From: Streptomyces mobaraensis NBRC 13819 = DSM 40847
GTDB taxonomy: Bacteria > Actinomycetota > Actinomycetes > Streptomycetales > Streptomycetaceae
Length of the DNA: 64,000 bases
Assembly (NCBI RefSeq): GCF_017916255.1
Contig: NZ_CP072827.1
Coordinates: forward strand, 3,431,001-3,495,000
Reading direction: 5' to 3'
The position numbers were made by a program, and so were the translations under genes. Below are positions 1-9,338 of the stretch, in pieces. Below the pieces are notes generated by a model. The model was not told the origin of the DNA, did no database searches, and saw only the letters and a list, made by a program, of their open reading frames with translations. Every line of letters begins with the position of its first letter. Positions within the stretch are counted from its first letter, which is position 1.

Positions 1-1755
1 GGCGCGGCACTGGAAGACGCCGAGGACGTCGTAGCTGTTGCGGACGACGTACTCGCCCTTCCGCCCCTGGCCGATGACCGAGGTCACCGTCCCGTTGGGG
101 GTGCCGTCGCGCTGCTTGATCCCCCCGGTCCAGGTCCCGACGAAGCCGCGCGGGACGTCCCCTTCCGCCGGGGCCGCGGACCCGGCGGACCCCTCCGCCT
201 CGCCGCCGTGCCCGTCGCCTCTCTCGAACGGCCACACCCCCAGCCCGAGGAGCACGGCGAGGACGGCCACCACGGCGCCGGCCGCCGGGAGGACGACCCG
301 CAGGACCCGGCGCCGCGCACTCCGCTTCCCCGGCCCGGCCGGTGCCGGGCCGCGGTCTCCGTACGGGCCGCGGTCGCTGTACGGGCCCGCGCCCGGCCCA
401 CCATGGGTCTTCGCGCCGGAGGCGTCGTACACGTCCCCGCCGCGACCGTACGCGTCCCCGGCGAGCCCGTACGCGCCCTCGTCGCGGTCGTACGCGCCCC
501 CGCCGCGTCCGGACACACCCTCGCCAGGGCCGTACGCGCCCCCGGCGAGCCCGTACGCTTCGCCCGGCCCACTGCCGTCCCGCGCCGGGAGCGCGCCGCC
601 GGGCCACTCCGCGTAGGAGCCCGGCGGGGGCGCGGGGGGCACCCCGAAGGCGCCGCCCGCCCCCGCCGGTTCCCGTGCGCCCGCCGGACCCCCGTTCCCG
701 CCTCCCGTGCCGCCCGGACCCCCCGGGACGTTCGTGCCGTCCGGGCCGCTGCCGCCGCCGTCCCCCGCCGTCGGCGGCCCGCCGCCCCACTCCGTCGGCG
801 CGTAGCCCGTCGCCGGGCCGAAAGCACCGCCGGACGAGCCCGAGGGGACGCCACCGCCTTCCAGCCCCAGCAGCTCCACCGCCTGCCGGCTCACCTGCTC
901 CACCAGCGGCGCCGGCAGCCAGCCCGGCCCCACGAGGTCGCCCGCCGGGCGGCCGCCGGTGAGCCGGCGGAGGAGGTCCGTGGGGGCCGGGCGGTCGGCC
1001 GGGTCCTTGGCGAGGCAGGCCGTGATCAGCTCGCGCAGCTCACCGTCCAGGTCCGGCGCGAGCTCCGGATCGCCGTGGACGACGCGGTAGTTGATCGACG
1101 CGTGGTGCTCGCCGGGGAACGGCGCCGCGCCCGCGGCGGCGAAGGCGAGGACCGCGCCGAGCGAGAAGACGTCCGCCGCCCCGGTCAGCGGGCGCCCCAG
1201 CACCTGCTCGGGCGCCATGTACCCGGACGAGCCGATCACGACGCCGGTGGCGGTGAGCGAGGCCGTGCCGTCCATGGCCCGGGCGATGCCGAAGTCGATC
1301 AGCCGCGGACCGTCGAGCGGCAGCAGCACGTTGGAGGGTTTGACGTCCCGGTGGACGAGCCCCAGCGCGTGCACGGCGGCCAGCGCCTCGGCCAGCCCGG
1401 CGCCCACCGCGCGGACGGCCGGTCCGGGCAGCGGCCCGACGTCGGCGACGGCCCGGTCCAGGGAGGGCCCGGCCACGTACCCCGTGACCACCCAGGGCAT
1501 CGGCGCGTCCGGGTCCGCGTCCAGGACCGGCGCGGTCCAGGCGCCGCCGACCCGCCGCGCGGTCTCCACCTCGCGCCGGAAGCGCGTGCGGAACTCGTCG
1601 TCGAGGGCGAGCCTCGGGTGCACGACCTTCACCGCCACCGTCCGGCCGCCGGGGTTGCGGCCCACGTAGACGCGGCCCATGCCGCCCGCGCCGAGCACCC
1701 CCAGCAGCCGGTACGGGCCCACGGCGCGCGGGTCTTCCTCCAGCAACGGCCGCAT
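1..1755 (-). CDS. Ser/Thr protein kinase, membrane-anchored, 3' end outside window
   Basis: The reading frame is open from an ATG at 1755 to the window edge (585 codons), so the C-terminus is missing. The N-terminal third is a Hanks-type kinase: glycine loop GAGGMGRV at about 22-29, VAVK lysine at 43, HRDVKPSN at 135-142, DFG at 154-156 and APE at 181-183. A long Gly/Pro/Tyr-rich linker follows, with degenerate AYG-containing repeats. A basic stretch and one hydrophobic segment (about residues 482-508) then lead to the start of an extracellular domain. This is the usual layout of a Streptomyces sensor kinase with the kinase inside and the sensor outside. A GGAGG lies about 9 bases before the start. 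It is divergent from the esterase pair. Its ligand and targets cannot be told. Confidence 0.93.
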   Translation of the reverse strand, partial: MRPLLEEDPRAVGPYRLLGVLGAGGMGRVYVGRNPGGRTVAVKVVHPRLALDDEFRTRFRREVETARRVGGAWTAPVLDADPDAPMPWVVTGYVAGPSLDRAVADVGPLPGPAVRAVGAGLAEALAAVHALGLVHRDVKPSNVLLPLDGPRLIDFGIARAMDGTASLTATGVVIGSSGYMAPEQVLGRPLTGAADVFSLGAVLAFAAAGAAPFPGEHHASINYRVVHGDPELAPDLDGELRELITACLAKDPADRPAPTDLLRRLTGGRPAGDLVGPGWLPAPLVEQVSRQAVELLGLEGGGVPSGSSGGAFGPATGYAPTEWGGGPPTAGDGGGSGPDGTNVPGGPGGTGGGNGGPAGAREPAGAGGAFGVPPAPPPGSYAEWPGGALPARDGSGPGEAYGLAGGAYGPGEGVSGRGGGAYDRDEGAYGLAGDAYGRGGDVYDASGAKTHGGPGAGPYSDRGPYGDRGPAPAGPGKRSARRRVLRVVLPAAGAVVAVLAVLLGLGVWPFERGDGHGGEAEGSAGSAAPAEGDVPRGFVGTWTGGIKQRDGTPNGTVTSVIGQGRKGEYVVRNSYDVLGVFQCRA

Positions 1756-1892
1756 CGGGACCTTCGCCTCCCCCCAGAAGGGGCCGTACGCCCCCTGCCG
1801 GACCCTGATTTTCAGCCTATGACTCAATTCATGGGCTGTCCCAGGAACCCGCCTCCCCGGTTTGCCCATCCACTAGGGAGGAACAAACCGTC

Positions 1893-1934
1893 ATGTCCTT
1901 CGGGGCAGCAGAATCGTCCGGAGCGACGCGATGA
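1893..1934 (+). promoter_or_regulatory. Short upstream ORF or conserved leader before esterase 1
   Basis: An ATG at 1893, preceded by GGGAGGAA at 1876-1883 (9-base spacing), opens a 13-codon frame reading MSFGAAESSGATR. Its TGA overlaps the ATG of the esterase (ATGA at 1931-1934). A related leader stands before the paralogous gene at 3136. The layout suggests translational coupling or a regulatory leader peptide. The three differences in the first ten codons all change the amino acid, so the conservation may act at RNA rather than peptide level. Confidence 0.5.
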
Positions 1935-3046
1935 CGCACTCGAGCGGGACCTACCGGTCTCAGAGCCGCCGGCGGGCCTCTGGCCGGAAACGCTGGATCA
2001 TAGTGGTGGCCTCCATAGCCGTCCTCGGCCTGATAACCACCGGTGTCATGAAGTACATGGAGATCGGCCCCTTCTCCCGGAAGGGCGAGCCGGTCAGCTT
2101 CGGCCAGGACATTCCGGCGGGCGGCGGTCAGGCCGGGGGGAACGACGGCGGCAAGGGCGCCCAGCAGGCGTCCGACTCCAAGGTCGCGATGCCGACGGGT
2201 CCGGCGGCCCCGTTCAAGAACGCCAACACCCTGAGCGACGGCACCGAGATCGGCGTGGTCACGTACCAGGGCAAGAAGTCCGGCTTCACCGGCAAGGTCT
2301 GGGTCTGGGCGCCGAAGCAGTACAAGGACCCGAAGTACAAGCACAGCGGCTTCCCGGTGCTGATCGCCCTCCCCGGCGGTCCCGGCTACCCCATGAACTA
2401 CTGGATGGGCACCGACCTCGGCCTGGAGTCGAGCGTCGCCAAGTGGTCCGAGGAGGGCACGGGCAAGCCCTTCATCATCGCGATGCCCGTCCTCAACCCG
2501 CGGAACGCCGACCCGCTGTACTGGGACGGCAGTGACATCCCGGGCCAGCCGAAGATGGGCACCTGGCTGACCGAGGACGTCCCCCAGCTGATCAAGGAGA
2601 ACTTCCGGACGATCAAGTCCCGTGACGGCTGGGCGTTCATGGGCTCCTCCACCGGCGGCTTCGCGGGCCTGAAGGCCGTGCTGAAGCACCCGGACAAGTT
2701 CAAGGCCGTCATCGCCTCCGGCCCGGACATCGTCCCGGACTCCCGGCTGTGGCAGGGCCACCAGAAGGAGATGGACGCGAACAACCCCGAGCTGCTCTCC
2801 AAGAAGCTGATCGCCAAGGGCGGCCCGGACGTCTACCTCGCCTTCCAGTACGGCACCCTTGAAGGGACCGTGAAGGGGAAGGTGGACAAGTACATCGCCA
2901 CCTACGGCAACAAGGGCCCCATCCACACCCACCTCCAGGTCATCCAGGGCGGTTCGCACAACGCGAAGTCCTATGTGAAGGGGATGGGCGAGGGCAGCAT
3001 GAAGTGGATCAGCGAGCACATCTCGGGACCGGTGGACCCCTCCTGA
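1931..3046 (+). CDS. Membrane-anchored alpha/beta-hydrolase esterase (esterase 1)
   Basis: The 371-residue protein has a basic N-terminus, one hydrophobic segment (about residues 22-40) and then a hydrolase domain, so it should be anchored with the enzyme outside. The nucleophile elbow GSSTGG at 238-243 (Ser240) and a late GGSHN (His343) fit the esterase D / antigen 85-type family; the acid residue is not certain. It is the first of a tandem pair and very similar to the next gene, with a 105-base stretch of perfect identity (2518-2622 and 3752-3856). The start has GGAG seven bases upstream and overlaps the stop of a short leader ORF. The substrate is unknown; acyl esters or a mycolyltransferase-like role are only family possibilities. 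Confidence 0.85.
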   Translation: MTHSSGTYRSQSRRRASGRKRWIIVVASIAVLGLITTGVMKYMEIGPFSRKGEPVSFGQDIPAGGGQAGGNDGGKGAQQASDSKVAMPTGPAAPFKNANTLSDGTEIGVVTYQGKKSGFTGKVWVWAPKQYKDPKYKHSGFPVLIALPGGPGYPMNYWMGTDLGLESSVAKWSEEGTGKPFIIAMPVLNPRNADPLYWDGSDIPGQPKMGTWLTEDVPQLIKENFRTIKSRDGWAFMGSSTGGFAGLKAVLKHPDKFKAVIASGPDIVPDSRLWQGHQKEMDANNPELLSKKLIAKGGPDVYLAFQYGTLEGTVKGKVDKYIATYGNKGPIHTHLQVIQGGSHNAKSYVKGMGEGSMKWISEHISGPVDPS

Positions 3047-3052
3047 TCACCC

Positions 3053-3080
3053 CCGTGGGGCTCCGCCCGGGGCCCCACGG
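3053..3080 (+). terminator. Hairpin between the two esterase genes
   Basis: A 9-bp perfect stem (CCGTGGGGC with GCCCCACGG) encloses a 10-base loop six bases after the stop of the first esterase. There is no T-tract, as is common in Streptomyces, so it may attenuate rather than stop transcription. Confidence 0.6.
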
Positions 3081-3135
3081 CGGCACCGCACCCGGTCCAC
3101 GCGGCGATGACCGCACCCATACGGAAACGACCGCC

Positions 3136-3186
3136 ATGTCCTTCGGGACAGCAGAAACGTCCAGAGGGATCCGAGGGACAGGATGA
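3136..3186 (+). promoter_or_regulatory. Short upstream ORF or conserved leader before esterase 2
   Basis: An ATG at 3136 opens a 16-codon frame reading MSFGTAETSRGIRGTG. Its TGA overlaps the ATG of the second esterase (ATGA at 3183-3186). It matches the leader at 1893 closely over the first ~35 bases, then diverges in length. Its own ribosome site is weak, whereas the esterase start has GAGGG five bases upstream. It was probably copied with the gene. Confidence 0.5.
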
Positions 3187-4274
3187 GCAACTCAGCCAAC
3201 GGCGCCTACCAGTCGAGGGGCCACCGCAGGGCCAAGCGGGCGAAGCGCTGGTTCCTGGTCGCGGTGTGCATAGCCGTGCTCGGGGCCGTCGCCTACCCGG
3301 TGCTGAACTACTTCGACGTCTTCTCCGACAAGGGCGACCCGATCTCCTTCGACGACGGCGGCGGGAAGAACGGCGGCGGGAAGCCGGGCGCGAAGGCGCT
3401 GATGCCGACCGGCCCCAAGGCCGACTTCAAGATCTCCGGCACGGTGCAGGACGGCAGCAAGATCGCCGTCACCACGTACCAGGGGAAGAAGTCCGGCTTC
3501 ACCGGCAAGGTCTGGGTCTGGGCTCCCGAGGAGTACAAGGATCCGAAGTACAAGGACAGCGGCTTCCCGGTGCTGATCGCGCTGCCCGGCGGCGCGGGGT
3601 TCCCCAACAACTACTGGATGGGGTCCAACCTCAAGCTGGAGGACTCCGTCCAGAAGTGGGCGAAGGAAGGCAAGAGCCTCCCGTTCATCATCGCCATGCC
3701 GGTCCTCAACCCGGAGAACCACGACGGGAAGGGCGACCCGACCCCCGGCCGGTACTGGGACGGCAGTGACATCCCGGGCCAGCCGAAGATGGGCACCTGG
3801 CTGACCGAGGACGTCCCCCAGCTGATCAAGGAGAACTTCCGGACGATCAAGTCCCGCGACGGCTGGGCCTTCATGGGCTCCTCCACCGGCGGCTCCGCCG
3901 GCCTGAAGTCGGTGCTCCAGAAGCCGGACAAGTTCAAGGCCGTCATCGCCTCCGGCCCGGACATCGTCCCGGACTCGCTGCTGTGGAAGGGCCACGAGAA
4001 GGAGCGGGCGGACAACAACTCCAAGGTGCTCGCCCAGCGGCTGATCGCCAAGGGCGGCCCCGAGGTCTACCTGGGCCTCCAGGTCGGCGCGAGCGAGCCG
4101 GTCAAGCCGCCGATCGACGCCTTCGTCGCCAAGTACGGCAACAAGGGCCCGGTGAAGACGAAGTACCACGTCATCCAGGGCGGCGAGCACAACGCGGCCA
4201 CCTATGTGCCCAACATGGAGTCCGGCGGCCTGATCCAGTGGATCAGCGAGCACATGCAGGGACCCGTCGCCTGA
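3183..4274 (+). CDS. Membrane-anchored alpha/beta-hydrolase esterase (esterase 2)
   Basis: This 363-residue paralogue of the preceding gene has the same plan: a basic N-terminus, a hydrophobic anchor (about residues 20-38), a short Gly/Lys-rich linker, and a hydrolase domain with GSSTGG at 232-237 (Ser234) and GGEHN (His336). It carries a short insert rich in Asp, Gly and Pro before the shared YWDGSD motif. It lies 136 bases after the first copy, with a hairpin and its own leader between them, so both readthrough and separate expression are possible. The near-identical central core against diverged flanks suggests recent gene conversion. The substrate is not known. Confidence 0.85.
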   Translation: MSNSANGAYQSRGHRRAKRAKRWFLVAVCIAVLGAVAYPVLNYFDVFSDKGDPISFDDGGGKNGGGKPGAKALMPTGPKADFKISGTVQDGSKIAVTTYQGKKSGFTGKVWVWAPEEYKDPKYKDSGFPVLIALPGGAGFPNNYWMGSNLKLEDSVQKWAKEGKSLPFIIAMPVLNPENHDGKGDPTPGRYWDGSDIPGQPKMGTWLTEDVPQLIKENFRTIKSRDGWAFMGSSTGGSAGLKSVLQKPDKFKAVIASGPDIVPDSLLWKGHEKERADNNSKVLAQRLIAKGGPEVYLGLQVGASEPVKPPIDAFVAKYGNKGPVKTKYHVIQGGEHNAATYVPNMESGGLIQWISEHMQGPVA

Positions 4275-4279
4275 GGCAA

Positions 4280-4313
4280 GCGGCCCGGTCCCCGAGAGCG
4301 CGGACCGGGCCGC
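4280..4313 (+). terminator. Terminator after the esterase pair
   Basis: A 12-bp perfect GC-rich stem (GCGGCCCGGTCC with GGACCGGGCCGC) with a 10-base loop starts six bases after the second esterase stop. There is no T-run. Confidence 0.75.
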
Positions 4314-4322
4314 CCCGAGCAT

Positions 4323-5275
<953 letters not shown>

Positions 5276-5414
5276 CTAGCCCCGCGGCATCCGGGCCACC
5301 CGTCCGGGGGTCGGCTCGGGCTCGACTCGGGACCCGGCTCGGGGCCGCGTCCGACAGACGAGCTTTTCCTCCTTTGGCGGACCGAAAACCCACCTTGAGC
5401 GTGATCTTCGACTC

Positions 5415-5444
5415 TTCCACCGGAAGAAGGCTCCGTGCTACGCT
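5415..5444 (+). promoter_or_regulatory. Possible promoter of the cold-shock gene
   Basis: TTCCAC at 5415-5420 and TACGCT at 5439-5444 are separated by 18 bases, a fair match to a housekeeping promoter. It would give a leader of about 125 bases before the csp start. The -35 match is poor. Confidence 0.3.
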
Positions 5445-5481
5445 CGCCGCAAGTTGCAGTTTGGTTTCCCTTGCAGTACAG

Positions 5482-5520
5482 AGCCTGCGGAGCATGTAAC
5501 CCGCAGGCTTTTGTAGTTTT
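5482..5520 (+). terminator. Attenuator-like hairpin with T-tract in the csp leader
   Basis: A 9-bp perfect stem (AGCCTGCGG with CCGCAGGCT), a 10-base loop and then TTTTGTAGTTTT form a textbook intrinsic terminator, rare in this genus. It lies inside the leader, about 55 bases before the csp start. It is likely a conditional terminator or temperature-sensitive element. Confidence 0.6.
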
Positions 5521-5575
5521 CAGACTTCTTGCAGGTTCTGGAGCAGGGCAACCCTTTGGGCCCAAGGAGGGCTTT

Positions 5576-5779
5576 ATGGCTACCGGAACCGTGAAGTGGT
5601 TCAACGCTGAAAAGGGCTTTGGCTTCATCGCCCAGGACGGCGGGGGCCCCGATGTCTTCGTCCACTACTCCGCGATCAACGCCTCCGGCTTCCGCTCCCT
5701 CGAGGAGAACCAGGCCGTGACCTTCGACGTCACCCAGGGTCCGAAGGGCCCGCAGGCCGAGAACGTCACCCCCGCGTAA
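5576..5779 (+). CDS. Cold-shock protein (CspA family)
   Basis: The 67-residue protein is a single OB-fold cold-shock domain. RNP1 (KGFGFI) and RNP2 (VFVHYSAI) are intact, so it should bind single-stranded RNA or DNA as a chaperone. AAGGAGG sits five bases before the ATG. A leader of at least 100 bases, AT-richer than its surroundings and containing a hairpin followed by T-runs, suggests post-transcriptional control. A second strong terminator follows the gene. Streptomyces has several paralogues, so I give no numbered symbol. Confidence 0.95.
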   Translation: MATGTVKWFNAEKGFGFIAQDGGGPDVFVHYSAINASGFRSLEENQAVTFDVTQGPKGPQAENVTPA

Positions 5780-5846
5780 CACGGGGCCGGCCCCCGGGCC
5801 GGCAAGCGGTGACCGGCCGATCGCGGTCGACTCGCAGTACCACCAA

Positions 5847-5886
5847 GGAGCCCTGCCCCGCCGTTTCGACGGCGGGGCAGGGCTCC
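5847..5886 (+). terminator. Strong terminator after the csp gene
   Basis: An 18-bp perfect stem (from GGAGCCCTGCC to its complement) is closed by a TTCG tetraloop, about 67 bases after the csp stop. It should stop transcription in both directions and may also serve the leftward acyl-CoA ligase transcript. Confidence 0.85.
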
Positions 5887-6102
5887 TGCCTTTGCCCGGC
5901 CCGATCCCGTCTGGATCCCCCTTCGATCCCCTTCACTCCCACCCCGATCGCGGCCTTGATCCGTCCCCGACCCCGGCTCCGGCCCCGCCCACGGCGCCGG
6001 CCCGCCGGACGATCACGGATTTCCGGACTTTCCCGCCCCGGGCACCCCGCCCGCCGCACCCTTCCCGCCGCAAACCCCCTCCACGTTCCGCTTGACAAAG
6101 CC

Positions 6103-7896
6103 TTAACCCCATACGTCCATACGCCGTTCGTACAGTGCGTCGATTTCCCTCGCATGCCGTTCGAGGATTACCGAACGGCGCAGTTTGAGGGTGGGCGTCA
6201 GCTCTCCGCTCTCCACCCCGAAATCGCCCGGCAGGATCGCGAACGCCCGGATCCTGGCCGGCCCCGCCGAGCGGGCGTTCACCGCGTCCACCGCCTCCTG
6301 GCACAGCCGCCGCACGGCGGGGTGCCGCTCCGGCCCGTCCGGGCCCAGGTCGACACCCTCGCGGGCCGCCCAGGCCGCGATCTCGGCGGCGTCCAGGGTG
6401 AGCAGCGCCACCGGGTACGGGCGGCGGTCGCCGGCGAGCACCGCGTGGGAGATCCAGCGGGACTGCCGGAGGGCGGCCTCGGGCAGGGCGGGGGTGATGT
6501 TCTTGCCGTTCGACGTGATGACGAGGTCCTTCTTGCGGCCGGTCACCGTGAGGAACCCGTCGGCGTCCAGCGTGCCGAGGTCCCCGGTGCGGAGCCAGCC
6601 GTCCGCGTCCAGCACGGCGGCGGTGGCGGCCGGGTCGCGGTGGTAGCCGGGGAAGATCCCGGGCCCCCGGGCGAGGATCTCGCCGTCGGGCGCGATGCGC
6701 ACCTCGCAGCCGGGCACCGGCCGGCCGACCGTGCCCGGCCGGTACGCTCCCGGCCGGTTGAGCGAGATCACTCCGGCCGTCTCGGTCATCCCGTACCCCT
6801 CGTGCACCAGGACACCGCAGGCACGCAGGAAGTCCAGGGTGGCCGGCGCGATGGGCGCGGCGCCGGTCAGCGCCCAGCGCAGCCGCCCGCCGAAGACCTC
6901 CCGCACCGGGGCGAACACCCGCTCCTCGGCGGCCTCCCAGGCGGCGCGCAGCGGCCCGTCGGGCGCCTCCCCGCGCTCGCGCAGGGCGGCGGCCTCGACC
7001 CCGGCCCGTACGGCCGCCGCGAGCCGCGCCCGCCCGTCCGGGCCCCCGGCGTCGGCCAGGGCCAGCGCCGTGCCGTGCACCTTCTCGAACAGGCGGGGTA
7101 CGGACGGCAGGTGCGTCGGCCGGGTGGCGGCCAGCCCGGCGACGATGTCCTCGTTCCGGCCGGAGTGGTAGCAGAGCGTCGCGCCGCGCAGCAGGGCGCC
7201 GAACTGCACGAGCTGTGCCAGGAGATGGGCCAGCGGGAGGTAGAGGTACGTGCTGTCGCCGGGCGCGTAGGTGATGAAGCCGGCCGTCGCGTCGTGGGCG
7301 GCGGCGAGGTTGCCGTGGGTCAGCCGGCAGCCCTTGGGGAGGCCGGTGGTGCCGGAGGTGTAGATGATGCCGCAGAGGTCGGAGGGGGTGACGTGGTCGG
7401 CGCGGTCGAGGAGTTCGGAGAGGGAGGCGGTGACTTCGATCTGCGCCAGGAACGGGTACCCCTCCGCAGCACCCTCCATGACGACGACGTGCCGGAGGCC
7501 GGGCAGCCGGGCGCGGAGGGCGGCGATCCGGGCCGCCTGGGACGCGTCCTCGGCGACGGCGACGCTCGCGCCGGAGTCGGAGAGCACCCAGCCGAGCTCC
7601 TCGTCCCCGGCCGTCGGGTAGACGGGCACCACGACGGCGCCGGCGGCGAGCGCCGCGAGCTGGACGTACGTCCACTCGGGCCGGGTGCGGGCGAGGACGG
7701 CGACCCGGTCGCCGGGCCGCACGCCGAGGGTGAGCAGGGCGCGCCCGACGGTCCGTACGGTCCCGCGCAGCTCGTCGTAGCCGACGTCCGTCCAGCCCCC
7801 GTCGTCCGGCCGGCGGAAGCGGAGGGCCGGGCGGCCTGCGTACCGGTCGGCCGTCCACTCGGCGAACAGGGCCAGGGTGCGGGGTCGGTCGGGCAT
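6103..7896 (-). CDS. Long-chain fatty-acid-CoA ligase (AMP-binding)
   Basis: The 597-residue acyl-adenylate-forming enzyme activates a fatty acid to acyl-CoA through an acyl-AMP. The P-loop YTSGTTGLPKG lies at 179-189. GYGMTET and TGDLGTLDADG follow, and the C-terminal lysine region GRKKDLVITSNGKN is intact. This matches cytoplasmic or membrane-associated FadD-type ligases. GGAGG precedes the ATG by four bases. It is divergent from an AraC-family regulator across a 152-base gap, which makes local control plausible. Chain-length preference cannot be read from sequence. Confidence 0.92.
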   Translation of the reverse strand: MPDRPRTLALFAEWTADRYAGRPALRFRRPDDGGWTDVGYDELRGTVRTVGRALLTLGVRPGDRVAVLARTRPEWTYVQLAALAAGAVVVPVYPTAGDEELGWVLSDSGASVAVAEDASQAARIAALRARLPGLRHVVVMEGAAEGYPFLAQIEVTASLSELLDRADHVTPSDLCGIIYTSGTTGLPKGCRLTHGNLAAAHDATAGFITYAPGDSTYLYLPLAHLLAQLVQFGALLRGATLCYHSGRNEDIVAGLAATRPTHLPSVPRLFEKVHGTALALADAGGPDGRARLAAAVRAGVEAAALRERGEAPDGPLRAAWEAAEERVFAPVREVFGGRLRWALTGAAPIAPATLDFLRACGVLVHEGYGMTETAGVISLNRPGAYRPGTVGRPVPGCEVRIAPDGEILARGPGIFPGYHRDPAATAAVLDADGWLRTGDLGTLDADGFLTVTGRKKDLVITSNGKNITPALPEAALRQSRWISHAVLAGDRRPYPVALLTLDAAEIAAWAAREGVDLGPDGPERHPAVRRLCQEAVDAVNARSAGPARIRAFAILPGDFGVESGELTPTLKLRRSVILERHAREIDALYERRMDVWG

Positions 7897-8048
7897 GGCG
7901 CCTCCGGCGGTCGGGGTGGTGCGGCCCGTCGGGGAGCGGCCGCGGGGCCCTCCGGACCGCGTTCCGGACCCTACGCACGCCGTCGCGCCCCGGGATTGAC
8001 CGGAACGCTCGGCACCCCCGTCCGTACCGCTCGGCGCACCATGCCCTC

Positions 8049-9140
8049 ATGCCTGAACCCGCCCTCCTCACCCCGCGGTTCACGACCGGCGAGCCGACGA
8101 TCGGCGCGCACTTCGTCCGGGCGGCCCTCGCTGGCGCGGTCCGCCTGGGCCACGACCCCGTCCCCCTGCTCCAGACCGCCCGCATCCCGCCGCTGCTGCC
8201 GGGCGACGACCGGGCGCGGGTGACGCCCGAGCAGTTCACCGCGCTGGTCAGAGCGGTACGCCGGACGACGCGGGACGAGTTCCTCGGCCTGGGGACGGCT
8301 CCCAGCAGACCCGGCACGTTCGCGATGATGTGCCACGCGTGCGTCGGCTGCCCGGACCTCGGCACGGCCGTCGACCGCGCGGTCCGCTTCTACGGCCTCT
8401 TCCCGGGAGGGCCCGCCCTGGCGCTCGAACACGGCGCGGAGGAGGCGGTGTTCGCCGTGCGGAACGACCTCCGCCGACTGCCGGAAGGCCGCTTTCTCGC
8501 CGAATGCGCGCTGGTGGTCTGGCACCGGCTGGCGAGCTGGCTCATCCGGCGGCGGATCGCCCTGAGGTGGGCGGAGTTCGCGTATCCGGCGCCGCCGTAC
8601 GCGGCGGAGTACGGCCGGATGTTCGGCTGCCCGGTACGGTTCGGCGCCCACCGGACGGGCGTCGGCCTGGCCCGGCACTGGCTGTCCGCGCCGCTCCTCC
8701 GGGACGAGGCGGGCCTGACCGACCTCCTCCGGCGCGCCCCCGCCGACCTGCTGCGCCGCCGCGACTACGGCACGACCGTCACCGAACAGGTCCGCGGGGC
8801 CCTGGCCGCGGCCCTGCGCGAGGACCACCGCCCGGCCCGCCTCCCGGAGGCCACCGAGACGGCGGCCCGCCTGGCGGTGAGCCCGGCCACCCTCCGCCGC
8901 CGGCTGGCCGCCGAAGGCACGTCCTACCGCCGCGTCAAGGACCAGGTGCGCCGCGACGCGGCCCTGTCCTCCCTGGCCGCGGGCCGCGAACCGACCACGG
9001 AACTGGCGGCCCGCCTGGGCTTCTCGGAGACCACGGCCTTCCACCGCGCGTTCCGCCGCTGGACGGGCACGACACCGGGCACGTACAGGCGGCAGTCGCC
9101 TGCGCCCGCTCCCACTTCCACCAGCCCGTCCGGCGTTTGA
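8049..9140 (+). CDS. AraC-family transcriptional regulator
   Basis: The 363-residue protein has an N-terminal ligand-binding region of the type found in OruR/ArgR-like AraC regulators (about residues 15-230). Two helix-turn-helix motifs occupy about 262-345, with LAVSPATLRRRLAAEG and LGFSETTAFHRAF. It probably controls the divergent acyl-CoA ligase or the lipase downstream; this is inference from position. The ATG has no Shine-Dalgarno and may be leaderless. The last residues, SPSGV, are encoded by the start of a dispersed Streptomyces intergenic repeat that also supplies the stop codon. Confidence 0.88.
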   Translation: MPEPALLTPRFTTGEPTIGAHFVRAALAGAVRLGHDPVPLLQTARIPPLLPGDDRARVTPEQFTALVRAVRRTTRDEFLGLGTAPSRPGTFAMMCHACVGCPDLGTAVDRAVRFYGLFPGGPALALEHGAEEAVFAVRNDLRRLPEGRFLAECALVVWHRLASWLIRRRIALRWAEFAYPAPPYAAEYGRMFGCPVRFGAHRTGVGLARHWLSAPLLRDEAGLTDLLRRAPADLLRRRDYGTTVTEQVRGALAAALREDHRPARLPEATETAARLAVSPATLRRRLAAEGTSYRRVKDQVRRDAALSSLAAGREPTTELAARLGFSETTAFHRAFRRWTGTTPGTYRRQSPAPAPTSTSPSGV

Positions 9141-9168
9141 GGACAGCGCTCGCAGCGTGCTGGGGGGT

Positions 9169-9221
9169 GCGGGGGCGCAGCCCCTGCAAGAAACGGTGAG
9201 AGGGCGGGGCAGGGGCATCCC
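9169..9221 (+). repeat. Dispersed intergenic repeat, copy 1
   Basis: These 53 bases match 45280-45332 with four differences. The core is GCGGGGGCGCAGCCCC, which folds as a small hairpin, followed by GCAAGAAACGGTGA. Upstream sequence from about 9123 (AGCCCGTCCGGCGTTTGA) resembles a common Streptomyces gene-end repeat and overlaps the AraC gene end. Confidence 0.8.
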
Positions 9222-9273
9222 ACACACAACGAGCCCCCCGGCCAACAAACCCGAGCACTCCGGCCACCCCCGT

Positions 9274-9291
9274 ACTTACCAGTCGGTCACT
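9274..9291 (+). promoter_or_regulatory. Possible TetR-type operator before the lipase
   Basis: ACTTACCAGTCGGTCACT is an imperfect inverted repeat built on TTACC/GGT-A half sites. It lies about 50 bases before the lipase start. The shape resembles TetR-family operators of lipid genes. The regulator is unknown. Confidence 0.3.
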
Positions 9292-9338
9292 ACGGTGCGG
9301 CCCAACAATCGCCACACCCAAAAGAGTTGGGAGCGCCC

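Noticed and set aside
84..2535. Long Arg/Pro-rich open frames on both strands over the kinase region
   Set aside because: They overlap the kinase or esterase frames, have no domain or signal pattern, and result from high-GC sequence with few stop codons.
5933..8365. A frame of about 810 codons on the minus strand across the acyl-CoA ligase
   Set aside because: It is the out-of-frame shadow of the ligase, made of Arg/Pro/Ala runs.
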